A DNA stretch of 64,000 nt from Ascarosepion bandense (taxonomy: Eukaryota > Mollusca > Cephalopoda > Sepiida > Sepiidae): the NCBI GenBank assembly GCA_037127315.1, contig JBBBDQ010001154.1, positions 1,034,001 to 1,098,000 of the forward strand, in the 5' to 3' direction. Within the stretch, counting starts at the first letter, position 1. Each line of letters opens with the position of its first letter. The translations under genes and the position numbers were made by a program. Below are positions 22,829 to 34,172 of this stretch, one piece after another. The notes under the pieces were generated by a model. It saw nothing but the letters and a program-made list of their open reading frames with translations, searched no databases and was not told the DNA's origin.

Positions 22829-23505
22829 ATCTTCTGATGGGCAATCAGCAGATAAAAACCCATAATAACAAATCAATGGTGAAATTTTGGAATAAAGTAA
22901 AAAGAAAATGATACATTAATTTGCAAGAGGTTTATGTACAAGTGAAAACAAATATAAAACAAAATAATCTAGAAATATTAAAAAATTAGAATAATAAAAT
23001 TATTAGGAAGTAATTATCAGCAAAGTCGTAGGTGATTTGAGACCAAAAATATTAGCCTCAATGTAATTGTTTGCCAGTTTTCAAGCAGGAAGGGGAAAAA
23101 AGATTTCCAAGATTTAGGTTTTTCTCTTTCTTTTTATCCAATCAAATTGCTAAGTGCCTCAAGCTCAGTAGATGTTGGCCAACAAAGTCCTCAGTAAAGG
23201 AACAATACAACCTCACATCTCCACACACACACACAATACTGGACTGCAAGATGAAATTTAATTACAGTTAAGACAAGATTTACTTGCCACAGATCTTAGC
23301 TGTTTTTGTCAACCCAATTTGAGTTCATCCACTGAAAAAGACACACTCTCAAAGTTCTTTAACAGTCATACACTCAAATACTCAAAATCTTTAACATTAA
23401 TTTTAACTCTTATTCATGAAGCTGTGCTTTCAATGAACAATTACTGCAAAGTCATGGAAAACCATTTTGGGGCTAAGAAGAAACTGTTTAGGAGAAAGAA
23501 CATAC
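22206..23505. other. No gene recognised; (A)n/(TA)n microsatellite at 22778-22830
   Basis: AT-rich sequence downstream (in gene sense) of the last visible dynein exon. No further dynein exon could be found from here to position 1. Confidence 0.4.
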
Positions 23506-23587
23506 CTTTTTCCCACTGGTAATTAAATGTTCAAATATGATGTCAAAATTTTCCTTGAATACATCTTTCACTAGAGTCTGGCATATC
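23506..23587 (-). CDS. DNAH: Axonemal dynein heavy chain, exon after AAA3 (linker to AAA4)
   Basis: On the minus strand the acceptor CTCCAG precedes the exon and GTATGT follows it. The first G completes a lysine codon begun in the exon at 26980-27054. The remaining 27 codons read ICQTLVKDVFKENFD and IIFEHLITSGKK. This matches the stretch of axonemal dyneins between the end of AAA3 and the start of AAA4, where relatives carry VIK..FKE.F..IF.HL. It ends in phase 0. It is the most 3' exon visible; the AAA4 P-loop exon must lie more than 23 kb further on or outside the window. Family membership rests on in-frame continuity with the upstream exons. Confidence 0.8.
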
Positions 23588-24167
23588 CTGGAGACAAAGC
23601 AGAAAATATATATTTGAAGCAATAATCATCATCATCATCATATTGAAAGTAATAAATTCTGATTCTGGGTTAATGTCACCTTTCTCAGGATTCATTTACA
23701 TACACATTTTTACATCAATAGATGCAATCACAAAAGTGTGTTTGTGTGTTGGGAAAGAAATCTGAATAATCCAGAATATATTCTGGGAGCAAACAACCTA
23801 CGTATGGATAGAAAATGAATTTAGTAAATATACAAAAATAGAAAGGGGCATAAGACAAGGATGTATCTTCTCGCCAGATTTATTCAACCTTTGGCAGCAA
23901 TACAATCTTAAGAGAACTAGAAGGCTTGCCAGAATTTATTATTGGTCTGTTAAGAGCCCAATATACACAGATGACACCAGGTTAGTGGCAGACACAGAAA
24001 GAAAACTGCAGGAACTTCTCAACAAAATAGTCGAGGGAAGAAAGAACTATCATTGTAAAAATACAGAATATTTGGTTGTCAGCAAGAGGAACAGGCCAAG
24101 ATGGTAGCTATGAAATGAAGATGTTAAAATCAAGCAAGTACAAAAATTTAAATATTGGACAAGTGTT

Positions 24168-24609
24168 TGTGAACATGAAAGGGAGACTAGCGGCGGCTCT
24201 GGAAAAAAGAGGGTTCGTTTGTGTCTGGCGTGCAGGGCAGTAATCGGATCCAAAGAAAGAAGCACCGCCATCATATAGAAAAGAAAAAAAAATACTCACC
24301 GCTGTCTTAATAATCCACCTTCAGGCCATTCTAAAGGAAAAAAGAGAGGGGGTCCCCGAGTGGAATTTTTATAGACTGAGGAAATGGATTATGGGTAGAG
24401 TGTCATAGATAAAAACCCGACCGATTCACCACCCAGGGTCAGTGGTGTTAATTTCTTGGCGAGAAGCTGAAGCAGAGAGAAAAGGTGGAAGGTGGAGGAG
24501 GAAGACGAAGAGGCGTAGCAAGAAACCAGCTGGGAGAGCTTTGGATTGAAATCCAACAGTCCCTGGTTCGATTCCTGGCTCAGCACTCATTAGAAGAAAG
24601 TGTGCAACA
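24168..24609 (+). mobile_element. Solo LTR (442 bp) inserted in a LINE, carrying a tRNA-Phe-like segment
   Basis: The insert starts TGTGAACATG and ends GTGTGCAACA (TG...CA). It is flanked by the 5-bp target duplication GTGTT at 24163-24167 and 24610-24614. Deleting the insert plus one repeat restores the LINE reading YWTSVLTDDKNVTQKS without a break, which fixes the boundaries. It is GC-richer than its surroundings and has no coding capacity. Length, TG/CA ends and a 5-bp duplication fit an LTR of a Ty3- or BEL-type retrotransposon. Confidence 0.75.
24516..24588 (+). other. tRNA-Phe-like sequence, degenerate
   Basis: AGCTGGGAGAGC is the 3' part of a D arm. TTGGA-TTGAAA-TCCAA is a perfect five-pair anticodon stem with GAA (Phe) in a six-base loop, one short of normal. 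TCCCTGGTTCGATTCCTGG is a T arm with one mismatch. The 5' half of the D stem and the acceptor stem do not pair, so it is not a working tRNA. It sits inside the LTR at 24168-24609, near its right end. Confidence 0.5.
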
Positions 24610-25692
24610 GTGTTTTAACAGATGACAAAAATGTGACACAGAAATCCAAAGGCATATTGGAACAGCAAAAGATGTTAAACAGAGTCTTAAGAAATGGGAA
24701 AATTTCATTAGAAGCAAAGAAAACAATACCGAACCTCTATGTAATATCACTCTTTCTATAGGGCACTGAATGCTGGATAATTTCCTCTTGGATGGGGAGT
24801 AAACTTTAGGCAATGTGGTTCTATAGAAGAAGGATTAGATTACCATGGATGGAGCATAGAAGCAATGAGGAAGTTTTCATGAAAGTGAAAGAATATTTAA
24901 AATCAGGAGGAGACCAGTTAGTGAAATTTTCAGGATATATAATGGAAAAAAAAAAAAAAGGCCAGGAAAATCAATACTCACATAAAGGCAATAGGGATAG
25001 AGAAAAAAATTACAGTCCGTAATCTAACTAATGAGCTTGGATAAATAGAAGGCAAAAGAAGGAATGAAGGGAATAGTAAAAGGACAAACATTCCTACAAA
25101 AGATAGAAAGTTTTGAAGACTTAATCAAGCATATCCTGAAAAGACAAAGCACGTAAAAGAATGTGTGTGTGTGTGTGCGTGTTGCCCCCTTGTACACATG
25201 CACAGAGACCCTGAAAAGCTTTTGACCTAACCCACTTGCCTAAATCTGACCAAATGATCAAACATTAGAATTTATTTTGGTATCTCTTCTTGATTAGACT
25301 AAACTCCTCTGTGTGTGTGTGGGGGTGTGTGGAATGGATATAGGGATCAATACAAAATTGTTACTGTCATTCTGAATGCAGTAAAGGTTTGTCCCCCAAT
25401 CACACTCATTGATGCTTGCTAACTGTTAATGGAAACCAAATAGTGATAGTGAATATGGGAACAGTTAAGCAGTGAATAATGATGAATTTCAGCTATAGTG
25501 ATGTCTGCAACAAGCAACATCTCAGGACGCTTTGTACAGTTGTCAACTCACAAAATATAGAGTACCTTGTATGCTCAATTACAAATGGAGGTGGATGTGT
25601 CCACCCCACCAAAAAAACAAAACAAAAAAAAACAGTGTTTTGTAGGTAAAAAAATCTGTTTTCTCTCAACAATGCTGTTGTCTTGCTTGTAG

Positions 25693-25950
25693 CCAACGAG
25701 AAATCGGGAAGCTGAATTCATTGCCTTCACTTACGCACAAATACCTTTGGGAAAGGTATTAATCAGTCTCTTCCCTCCAGTTATGGATTAAATAACAGGA
25801 CAGATTGGGTTCTATAATCTTGGACGGCAACCAGTCTACCGCAGAAAGCAATGGCAACCTACTGCGGGATAATCTTCTGCCCAGTCAGTCATGTCTTGAA
25901 AGAGACATGATCGCCCAGGTGTGTATCACATATGGTACTTAACTGACTGA
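25693..25950 (+). mobile_element. SINE family 1 copy, 5' truncated
   Basis: It starts inside the tRNA-like head at ACGAGAAATCGGG and continues through the conserved body (CAGGACAGATTGGGTTCTAT, GAAAGCAATGGCAACCTACT) to CTTAACTGACTGA. Confidence 0.85.
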
Positions 25951-26619
25951 GTGCCCCTCAAATATCATTGCTGCACACACATCTTTTGGACATTTTTAGA
26001 GAATCTTGCAATTATATCTGAAATTCAATCAACTTTCTGTTTGTAGAAACAATCTAATATGTAATGTACATGCATTATTAAAATTAGATACTATGAAAAT
26101 AGTTTACACAACACCTTAGAAAAAACAAACATTGGTGAATATGAAAAAACTTGCTGAATGAGAGAAAAAAGCTGACACTGACATGGATTTCTAATAATGT
26201 AAAAGGAGAATCATGTTTTGATAGAAAAAAAACCTACAGTCATTATATCAACTTTGATGGGGTAGGGATAGAGTTTTTTCACTGTGTTTGATGTGAGTGA
26301 GCAACAGTCTTGTTTGAAAAAAAAAAATTTTTTTTTCATCTGGACAAGGAAGATGATTGGTCATCTGGCTGATGACACTCATTGTTTGTCTTTGATGTAG
26401 CCACCATTCATGAAGGTGGAATGAAACATTCTTGAAGATACAATCTGTTCTCTGGAATTGCTATACCTTAGGCTATATTCTTTGCTTGGTCAGTGGTTCG
26501 AAGATATTTCTAACTTTCTCAAAGAATTCATTGAAACAAAAGCAAAACTGGGCTTTTCTGATAGAATCCACAATCTAACTGAAAGGTAGCATAATGTCAT
26601 AGAAAACCAAGTGAGTTAC

Positions 26620-26650
<31 letters not shown>

Positions 26651-26979
26651 GTAAATTTGTCAAACTTGTATCCACTGGATATATTTCTTTGTATATGCAA
26701 ATGTATTCATAAAAATAATGCACTACAATGATTGTATGAGGTTCTTTTAATAGAAGACCAAAATGGAAATGACAATAGAACAGAGACAAGTGAAATGGAG
26801 AGGATTAATGTTATAACTCGATACTAATGGTTATAATGTTTTCACTGACTCCAACTGTAACTCAAATGAATGCAATCACAACTGTCTTTGAAGTTTCTTT
26901 GAATTCTTTATTTAAGGCCTCTTTCCTAGTCCATTTGTCTTACCAGGGGTGTCTTATTCACTCAAGTGGCAGCACTTAC
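25951..26979. other. Intronic, no gene; (AAT)n at 26621-26648
   Basis: This lies in the 3.4 kb intron between two dynein exons. Only the ATAATAAT trinucleotide tract stands out. Confidence 0.5.
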
Positions 26980-27054
26980 TTGAAAAGCCAAGAATGATCT
27001 TTGTCATCTACCAGCCGGTCATAAAAAACTCGCATTATTTCGTGAACCCACAAC
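26980..27054 (-). CDS. DNAH: Axonemal dynein heavy chain exon, end of AAA3
   Basis: The minus strand has acceptor TATACAG and donor GTAAGTG. The first base completes the arginine codon left open by the 47138-47343 exon. The 24 codons that follow read [20 protein letters not shown] then SWLF, and two bases (AA) start a lysine completed in the 23506-23587 exon. The LWxHE...RVFYDRLxxDxDxxWLF signature is highly conserved at the end of AAA3 in axonemal dyneins. The upstream intron is 20 kb and filled with repeats, the largest seen here. Confidence 0.92.
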
Positions 27055-30000
27055 CTGTATAAAAAAAAAAAAAAAGCAAAAATTTAGAACTAAAACTTCA
27101 TTAACAAATTATTTTCTCCCACAAAATTAGATGCAAAATTCTGAAAATAAAATTTTAAACATATTCATTATTTTCATTGAATTGACAGATTTAATTTTCA
27201 AAAACAAAGTGTTGTAATTGCTAGATTTAAAACCACATTCTACAATGATTAGTCAAAGTTCAAAACTTGATTACAGTAGCAGTAAAAGGATTCCTTCAAA
27301 GTGATGACTTGCTTAATGAAATACTATATATTTAGTAAATGTTGAATATATTTTTATCTGAAAGGCAGGGGTGGAATGTTGCTCTCATCTTTCATTGATT
27401 TTTTTAATCAAATTTGTCTCCCTTTCTAGGGATTTCAAACTTTAAAACTGTCTTTATTTTTCATGTTCCCACACACCTTTCTCCATCTAATCAGATCTAT
27501 TCATACATTGACTAAAGGATTGAATGATCCTATATTCAAGCAACATAGGTGACCAATGGCTGGCATAGTCACAGGAAAAGTTTCTTACATTTCCAAATAT
27601 TGTTTGATTAACAGAGTACATGAGACATCACTTGGTTTGGAAAGGCAAAGAAAAGATTCAATCCTTCATTCATGCTGAGGACTACTTTTTTGAGTACTGA
27701 GCAATTCAGCAGTGATGCTTCTCTCAGTGATTACGATTGAAAGTGATCCCACCAATTGAAATAGGGAAGCTGAGTCACTTGTTAAATTTCTTTCTTATCA
27801 CCTTCCTACAAATACAGAAAGATGCTACCAGAATTTGGCATTAGTGAATGTATTCTTTAATTGTTGTCTAAAATTCTTAAGTAAAATTTAATCATTATTT
27901 TATAAATTTGTCCCTTAGATTTTCTTTGTTCTAGTTGGTGGGGTCAGGATTCTTTTTATCATTTATATTCTATCAAGTATTAGTTTTGGTTTTTGATCTT
28001 TAGTTGCCATCTCATCACTGACACAAGCACCACATGAAAGTTATACCTTTTTATCAGAAAATAGTTGGCCAGTATATAAAAAAACCCAATGAAGATATAA
28101 CCTATATTCAATACATTGCCTACAGAAATATAGTGATCAAAGAACATTGTTTGAATAATTCATCAAATAAATTTTTTAAGCTGAAAAACAAATCACTTTA
28201 GAAAATATATTGACAATAAATAATAACATTCAAGCATAGAAAATGACTTTAAAAAGGATGTTTTTTTTATGCAGAATAATTTATGATGACACTCAAATTG
28301 ACAAACATAGCCACCTTTTCAATGTAATGCTTAGCTCTTCACAAATCAAACAGGAAAAATAACATTGTTGAATAAAGACTTATACAGATTAGAGACAATC
28401 ACAGCACAAACATTTATCACAGATCCTATTAACCTACCCACTACTCTGAATAGAGACAGGATGCGAAACATGGTAGATTTATGGGGGAAAGGACAAAATT
28501 TTCCCACTGTTATTCTGACACCAGTTGCTACCATCCCTCTCCAGCTTCCTTAAGTGAAATCAGGGAGGTGCTGCTGCCAAGATTGAAATCCTGAAGCCTA
28601 TGCTTTCCTCATTACAAAAACATGAATTGATGAAAGGAAGAAATATGGGTGTGTGTGAGAGAGAGAGAGAGAGAGGAGGGCAGATACTACATCTTAATCC
28701 AAGCATGAAGGCTAGGTAGAGGAATAGCATTAGCACAGGTCACAGAGTAACTTTAACTTATATGATAGAGCACTACAGATAAAAAAATTTACATCACTTG
28801 TAGCAAAGATTAAATTTTCATTTAAAAAATGATGTCACTTTAACTTTTCTATATTATTTTTATTATTTAATGAGCGAAGTTGCAGGATTTAGTGATACTA
28901 GTAATAGGAAAAGAAGTTAAAATAAAAGTTTTAAAACCTGATTGATCAGTGACTGGCAATCTGACGTCTGTCAGTTTGTTAAGGAAAATGTATTGAAATT
29001 AAGAGTTTAAAATGGGTATCATTCCAACCTTATTAATAGAGGAAAGTCTGACCATTTTAAAAATTGGTACCTTGTATTGGCACACAAGACAAGAATTGTC
29101 TACTTATGTATGTAAGAGTTTTTTTTTTTAACATAAAAAAGAAGGTGGAAAAGATTAAATTACTAAGAACTATTTTAGCACTTTTTTCCCCACTACTAAA
29201 TTGCCTGATGCTTTTTTTTTTATTTCATTCATTATTTCACAGGGGCAGAGGAAGGCATAGCCTTTTGATTCTACATCCTCAAATTAGCACAAAAATAGAA
29301 TGTTGATTTGAAATTCAACTTCACCATTTGAAATTTGATATAAAAAAAATTCTGAGATCTACATGAGTGGTGCTTCCCCCCACCTCCCCACTAAAATTCT
29401 GATTTCTGGTCATATTTTGAGAAGTTGAACAGATCGAGAACTTTTCAGCACTTTGAAAATATAAAAACTCTAAAACATTAAAAAGAAAACAAAATTAAGA
29501 ATGATTTTTTTTAAATTATGAAGTGAAAGGGAAAGGGAAAACCTTTGTTGTCACCTTGACAAGTAGAGATTTCCAATATTAAAGATTTTGCTGAGTTCAG
29601 TTACCTAAAGGTTGCAGATGCGTTATTTAGAGTCACAAGGGGGGAAAAAACCAAAACCAAACACTTCTACTGCTTATATGTCACATCTATATTGCAATTA
29701 ATTTTCATTAGCAGAGAAAACAGCCGTATTCAGAGTTGTGCCTTTCTTGCAATCAATACAATGGCATATTTCCACTTCTAGATATCTGATGAGATATCTA
29801 CTGAAGAGCAATGTTTTTAATATTTAGATAAAAGGTGATATAGCATGTTTTTAACTGATCTAAGTATGGAATCAAGTTATTAATAAACATTCTGTAGTTT
29901 CTAATCTAACCCAGAAGTGCACGCTAACAATTTCTTGCCCAACAAAGAGTCAAACTACATATAAAGCAATGTTGTTGATTTGACATTTAGAACAATAGGG

Positions 30001-30225
30001 CTTGATTTTCTTTGACTTCCTGTTCCATTGTTTGTAAATTGATTTCAACCTCAGAGGGCATATGTCTCTTCAGTTTCCACAGTAATTATTCTGTCTTTCA
30101 TACATGACTATGAGACTCATTGCACAGACACAAAAACAATCACCAGGTTCTTGAATTAGGGGAATTATTGAAAGAATAAAGTTCCCGTATTTGTTAATAT
30201 TTCTGAGATGAGGTAGTATTTATAC
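27055..30225. other. Intronic, no gene recognised
   Basis: AT-rich first part of the 20 kb dynein intron. A (GA)n tract lies at about 28651-28673. Short frames here show no domain. Confidence 0.45.
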
Positions 30226-30432
30226 TATTTACATTATTTAGACTATTGTCCTCATCTTTGTTGCCATTTGTATGATGTTTCGGCTGTTGTATGCTTCAGA
30301 TTTCTTCAGGTGCCAGGAATTTTGATTCAGTTTGAAAATCCTAGCACTTGAAGAAGGCTGGAGTTTACAATGGCCAGAATGTTGTACAAATGGCAACAAA
30401 GATCAGGACAATAGTTCGAATAATGCAAATAG
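30226..30432. repeat. Foldback repeat with about 90-bp arms (PLE-end-like)
   Basis: Arm 30226-30315 (CTATTGTCCTCATCTTTGTTGCCA...TTCTTCAGGTGC) and arm 30340-30430 (CACTTGAAGAAGGCTGG...TGGCAACAAAGATCAGGACAATAG) are diverged inverted copies. On the minus strand the first arm reads CTGAAGAAATCTG...CAGCCGAAAC, a layout reminiscent of a hammerhead core. A related single arm lies at 18840-18930. Confidence 0.6.
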
Positions 30433-30899
30433 AATGAAGTTTGTTTGAATTTCTGGGATGAGGAATTATCATTATACTCCTCCTTCTTTTCAACAGTAGT
30501 AGTGGTGAATACCTTGTTTCTTATTTAGGAAGGAGTTCCCCATTTTTCCTCTCCTCTGGCAATAGTGGTAGTGGTAATGCTGTTGCAAGCTTTTTGCAAT
30601 GATTGTGGATGGTAGCAACCATCTCTTCATTCTAAGGGTGCTGGGTTGGCAGTTTCCTGGTTGCTGCTTGTCACTGGTAGTTAGAAGCTCAAACTCTTGT
30701 GAAATGTCTTGAGAGGCTGTTCTGATCAACAGTTGAATAATATCAGGGTTTCTTGTAGTACTATGTTGCATATGAATGGGCGTCCTTGCAAGAGCCTCTG
30801 GTGGGCAACCCTGAGGCTACATTATGCCGCTGTCTGCACCAGTTTCCTTCCTACATATGTTGCATATAGGGAATGACTGATACTACTACTCTAGGCCTC

Positions 30900-31998
30900 T
30901 CTTTTAATAAAATTCTCTAACCATGACAACATACAATCAAAAAACAAAACTAAACCAGCTAAACAAAAAACACCTAAACCTGTCATAATCCCCTTTGTAA
31001 ACATACAAGGTCACTGTACCAACTTTTGCTGTGTTGAATCCTTCCTCCAAGTAAACTCACCTGACATCTTAGCTCTCTGTGAAACTAACCTTGACCCTTC
31101 TATCCCCACATTTGAGTTCTCTGTCCCCGATTACTTTCCCCTCTTCAGTAGGGACTCCAGTGTTCATATGTATGGACTTGGTGTTTATGTCAGTGAACAT
31201 CTCCCTCTACCTAGGGTGATCTCTATTGAATCTCTAGATCATTCTTACATCTGTTTCTGTCTCTCTCTGCTAAGCTTGATTAGCTATCTTTTCTTTCTCT
31301 ACCACTGACCCTCATCTCCTGACTGTTCTGAACTTGACAGCATCTCGAACAATATAGATAAGGCCATTTCTTCTCATCTGTTTGCCCATAAATTTGTGTT
31401 TGGAGACTTTAACGCCCACCACACCAAGTGGCTGGAAAACTATCACAGATCTTGCTGGTGTCCATACCATGAACTTTTCAATCACTCAGTCCCTTACACA
31501 AGTAGTGGATTTCCCCACACGTTTATCTAATAACCCTAATGGATCTGACTCACTGCTAGATCTGTTTCACTTCAATCCCTGACTCTTGTAATATCAAATG
31601 GTCTTTCTCTCCTGGAAACTGACCATGCAATGATTTCCATTAGCATCTCCTTCCACTCAACCTCCACCCAGGAACCTCAGACCAGCAGAATATCTTACTG
31701 CTACCAAAGAGCAGACTGGGACTTATTACGCAATTTCCTGTGTGATGTCTTTTGGAACAAACTTTTTCGTCTTCCTGTTGAAGAATGTGCATCCGAGGTC
31801 TCCTCTTGAGTTAAAGCTGGCATCAATGCTTTCATTGATGCTTTTTTTTGCCTCTTCTCATAATAAGTGCAAGAAGATACTTAATGACACTAAGCTGCTG
31901 TTTGCTGACAGAATGAAGCAGTTTATATCATCCCGTAAGTTCAGCTACAAAGACTACTGGAAACTCTGTAAATGTGTACTAAATAACTCAAATTCATT
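30900..31998 (+). pseudogene. LINE ORF2 N-terminal part: APE-type endonuclease (decayed)
   Basis: Plus-strand frames give IPFVNIQGHCTNFCCVESFL near 31000, NSPDILALCETNLDPSIPTF, FPLFSRDSSVHMYGLGVYVS, FGDFNAHHTKWL near 31395-31435, SDSLLDLF and TDHAMISI, then a segment NKCKKILNDTKLLFADRMKQ and KDYWKLCKCVLNNSNS at 31860-31990. These are the ordered motifs of AP-endonuclease LINEs (GDFNAHH, DSxxDLxxxxxxxxxxxxDH). Several frameshifts and stops break it. It probably belongs to the same Jockey/I-like family as 39156-40800, which contributes the reverse transcriptase half absent here. Sequence ends at the palindromic junction near 32000. Confidence 0.75.
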
Positions 31999-32004
31999 GA
32001 TAAG

Positions 32005-32520
32005 AGGGGGTATTGAGAGTTTACTGTTATTTAGCACACTTTTACAGAGCCGCCAATAGTCTTTGGAGCCGAACTTATGGGATGCTATACACTGCTTCAT
32101 TCTGGCAGCAAACAGCAGCTTAGCTTCATTAAGTATCTTCTTGCACTCATTATGAGCAGAGGCAAAAAGGCGCCTGTTATAGCTCAATGTGTGGCTTCTA
32201 TAAAGCCAAAAGTGATACCAGTGGGAAATGGTAGCAAGCAGGGGGAGAACCAAGACAACGAATGGGATTTAAGTCTCAACTTCCTGGCTGGGATGAAAGC
32301 GTTGATGCCAGCCTTAACCCAAGAAGAGACCTCAGAAGAACAGTCTTCAACAGGAAGATTAAAAACATTGTTCCAAGGGATATTTTTGAATTTTTCTTCT
32401 CGGTGCTAAAACACAACAACATAAGGCTTTTGTACATCTGATTATTTGAAGGAGTTGTTGGTACTGATAGCTTTAATCTATCCCCAATAATGATATTGGT
32501 AAGGTTCGTTTTCAATGGCC
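32005..32520 (-). pseudogene. LINE ORF2 fragment, inverted, tail to tail with its neighbour
   Basis: The minus strand encodes NECKKILNEAKLLFAARMKQ and SKDYWRLCKSVLNNSKLS, homologous to the plus-strand segment ending at 31998. Upstream frames add TMFLIFLLKTVLLRSLLGLR. Two copies of the same LINE region are therefore joined at their 3' sides, so around 31966-32060 the DNA forms a palindrome (CTCTGTAAATGTGTACTAAA against its near complement). Confidence 0.7.
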
Positions 32521-32999
32521 CTAAATTATTTTGAAGAAAATGAATTTAAGTTGGGAATTAATTGAAGGCAATTTATTTTTTTTCTTTTAAACGACTCATA
32601 ATTTGTAATTTAAATTGTTCAGTTTTCAAGAAAGCAGGTAACAGCTTGAAAAGGGCGGTGTGTGTGGTGGGGGGGTGGAGAAGAAAACACACATACAAAA
32701 AAAAAAAAAAAGGAGGTAAATTCTTTCATGATATTTTTGGTGAAAATCTCTAGTTCAAAATAAAACACAGCTACTTTATGCCATTTAGATATGACCTGGG
32801 AAGCATGGATACGATTTTCTTACATCCTTTTATATTTTTATGCATCAAGGACACAGGACGTGTACCTATCAGCATCTTTGCAATGGTATACAAACTTTGT
32901 GAATGTTGAAAACTGTACATATGTTGATGTACTGTTGAACTCACTGTTTATACTTATCTGGTGTGAAGTAGTTCTTGTTCTTACTTAGAATCTGTGACA
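32521..32999. other. No gene recognised
   Basis: AT-rich with a G-run (32660-32680) and poly(A) at 32699-32712. A short open frame at 32791-32988 shows no domain. Confidence 0.4.
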
Positions 33000-33650
33000 A
33001 CTTCAATTCAGTTTTTATCATAGGATCCGTTTTTGACTTTGCTCTCGCTGCCATCCCCAACTAGGCTTGCTAATCTTTTGGAGCATTCCAATTTGTCCAT
33101 CACCACTGAAGCATAGCCTTTGTCAGATGACAATATGATGATATTAGTGTCACTGTGTAAAGGTCTTGAGTGCCAATATTTCTTCCCTTGTCATGTTTGA
33201 TTTAGGTGGCTTGGCCTTTTTTAGGGCTTGCCTAACCCTCTATCTTAGCCCATCTGTTTAAGCTTTTGGTACTTTTGAGAAAATTTCTTCCACTGGAGCT
33301 ATCATGTCAAAGTTTAAAACTCACATGAGTGTTGTGGCAAAGTTGAGACCCTTGTTTAGCACTAATTTCTCAGAGGCACTCAACTGATTTCAGAATTTGA
33401 AGAAAAGTTACATTGGGTTCAGGTTCACATTCAGAACTGTATAAGCCAAAGTAGAGTGCTGCAGTTCACAAAACTGTTCACCCAAGATATGGACTGTTTG
33501 TCACTCACTGCAAAATGTTGGCTTCATGAGGAATGGGGGAACTTATTCCCTCTGCAGAAGTGTAGTCATCAGCATATTCTACAGCCACAGCCACCAGGGT
33601 GGTGTTGATGATGATGAGCAGAATAGGTCATACTGAAGAAAGTTAAAATG
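33000..33650 (-). pseudogene. Penelope-like element fragment (N-terminal reverse-transcriptase ORF region), decayed
   Basis: The minus strand reads LVLNKGLNFATT, IAPVEEIFSKVPKA, VRQALKKAKPPKSNMTREEI and LALKTFTQ, with relics of the downstream PADKG..VVMD motif region. This order (LxKGLNFxxTP, then ARPPxxNLTxxExxALxxL, then IVILPADKG) is typical of the region before the core reverse transcriptase in PLEs. The upstream part (33650-33430) contains EYADDYT, resembling the reverse-transcriptase catalytic box of another LINE, so two element fragments may be joined here. Confidence 0.6.
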
Positions 33651-33915
33651 TTTTCATTCAGCCATGAAGTAGAATGGGAACAATTTCTTAATTTCAAATT
33701 GTTGAACTACTTTTGAAATAGAACAAAGTTCGGAGCATAAATGATGGGGCTTTAGACATGCATTATCCTTGAACAATTTTGCATCTACATATGAAAACAT
33801 ATCCTTAGTTATATGGTTCATTCATGACATTTAACTTCTCTTAATCATATCATACAATAGGACACGAGAAACATGTTTTGATACCACCAGCTGTGATACT
33901 CTTCAGTGACATCCC

Positions 33916-34172
33916 ATTATTGTATCTACATATCAGTTCAGTGTATAACGGCACGCCTCCGTATATCGGTTCAGTGTATAACGGCACGCCTCCGTATATC
34001 GGTTCAGTGTATAACGTCACGCCTCCGTATATCGGTTCAGTGTATAACGTCACGCCTCCGTATATCGGTTCAGTGTATAACGTCACGCCTCCGTATATCG
34101 GTTCAGTGTATAATGTCATGCCTCCGTATATCGGTTCAGTGTATAACCTATGGCATCTGTTTATCAGTTCAG
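33916..34172. repeat. 33-bp minisatellite, seven units, CpG-containing
   Basis: GTGTATAAC occurs at 33941, 33974, 34007, 34040, 34073, 34106 and 34139, exactly 33 bp apart. The unit (TATCGGTTCAGTGTATAACG then KCACGCCTCCG) holds several CpGs, unlike the CpG-poor surroundings. Because 33 is a multiple of three, frames stay open in both directions (for example repeated SVYNGTPPYIG), which is a by-product and not evidence of a protein. Confidence 0.95.

Larger units (their letters stand above)
23740..25160 (+). pseudogene. LINE endonuclease/reverse-transcriptase pseudogene, split by a solo LTR
   Basis: Plus-strand frames with stops and shifts give IERGIRQGCIFSPDLFNLW near 23840-23890, a catalytic-region relic PIYTDDTRLVADTERKLQEL near 23955-24015, CKNTEYLVVSKRNRPRW near 24055, and the C-terminal AMWFYRRRIRLPWMEHRSNE near 24810-24865. 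The same family is seen at 42310-43560. The usual reverse-transcriptase catalytic YADD reads YTDD, consistent with decay. The reading is interrupted at 24168-24609 by an LTR insert. The 5' endonuclease is missing. Confidence 0.8.

Noticed and set aside
24516..24588. Functional tRNA-Phe gene
   Set aside because: Acceptor and D stems do not pair and the anticodon loop is one base short.
33916..34172. CRISPR-like array
   Set aside because: Units are contiguous 33-bp repeats without variable spacers, in animal DNA.
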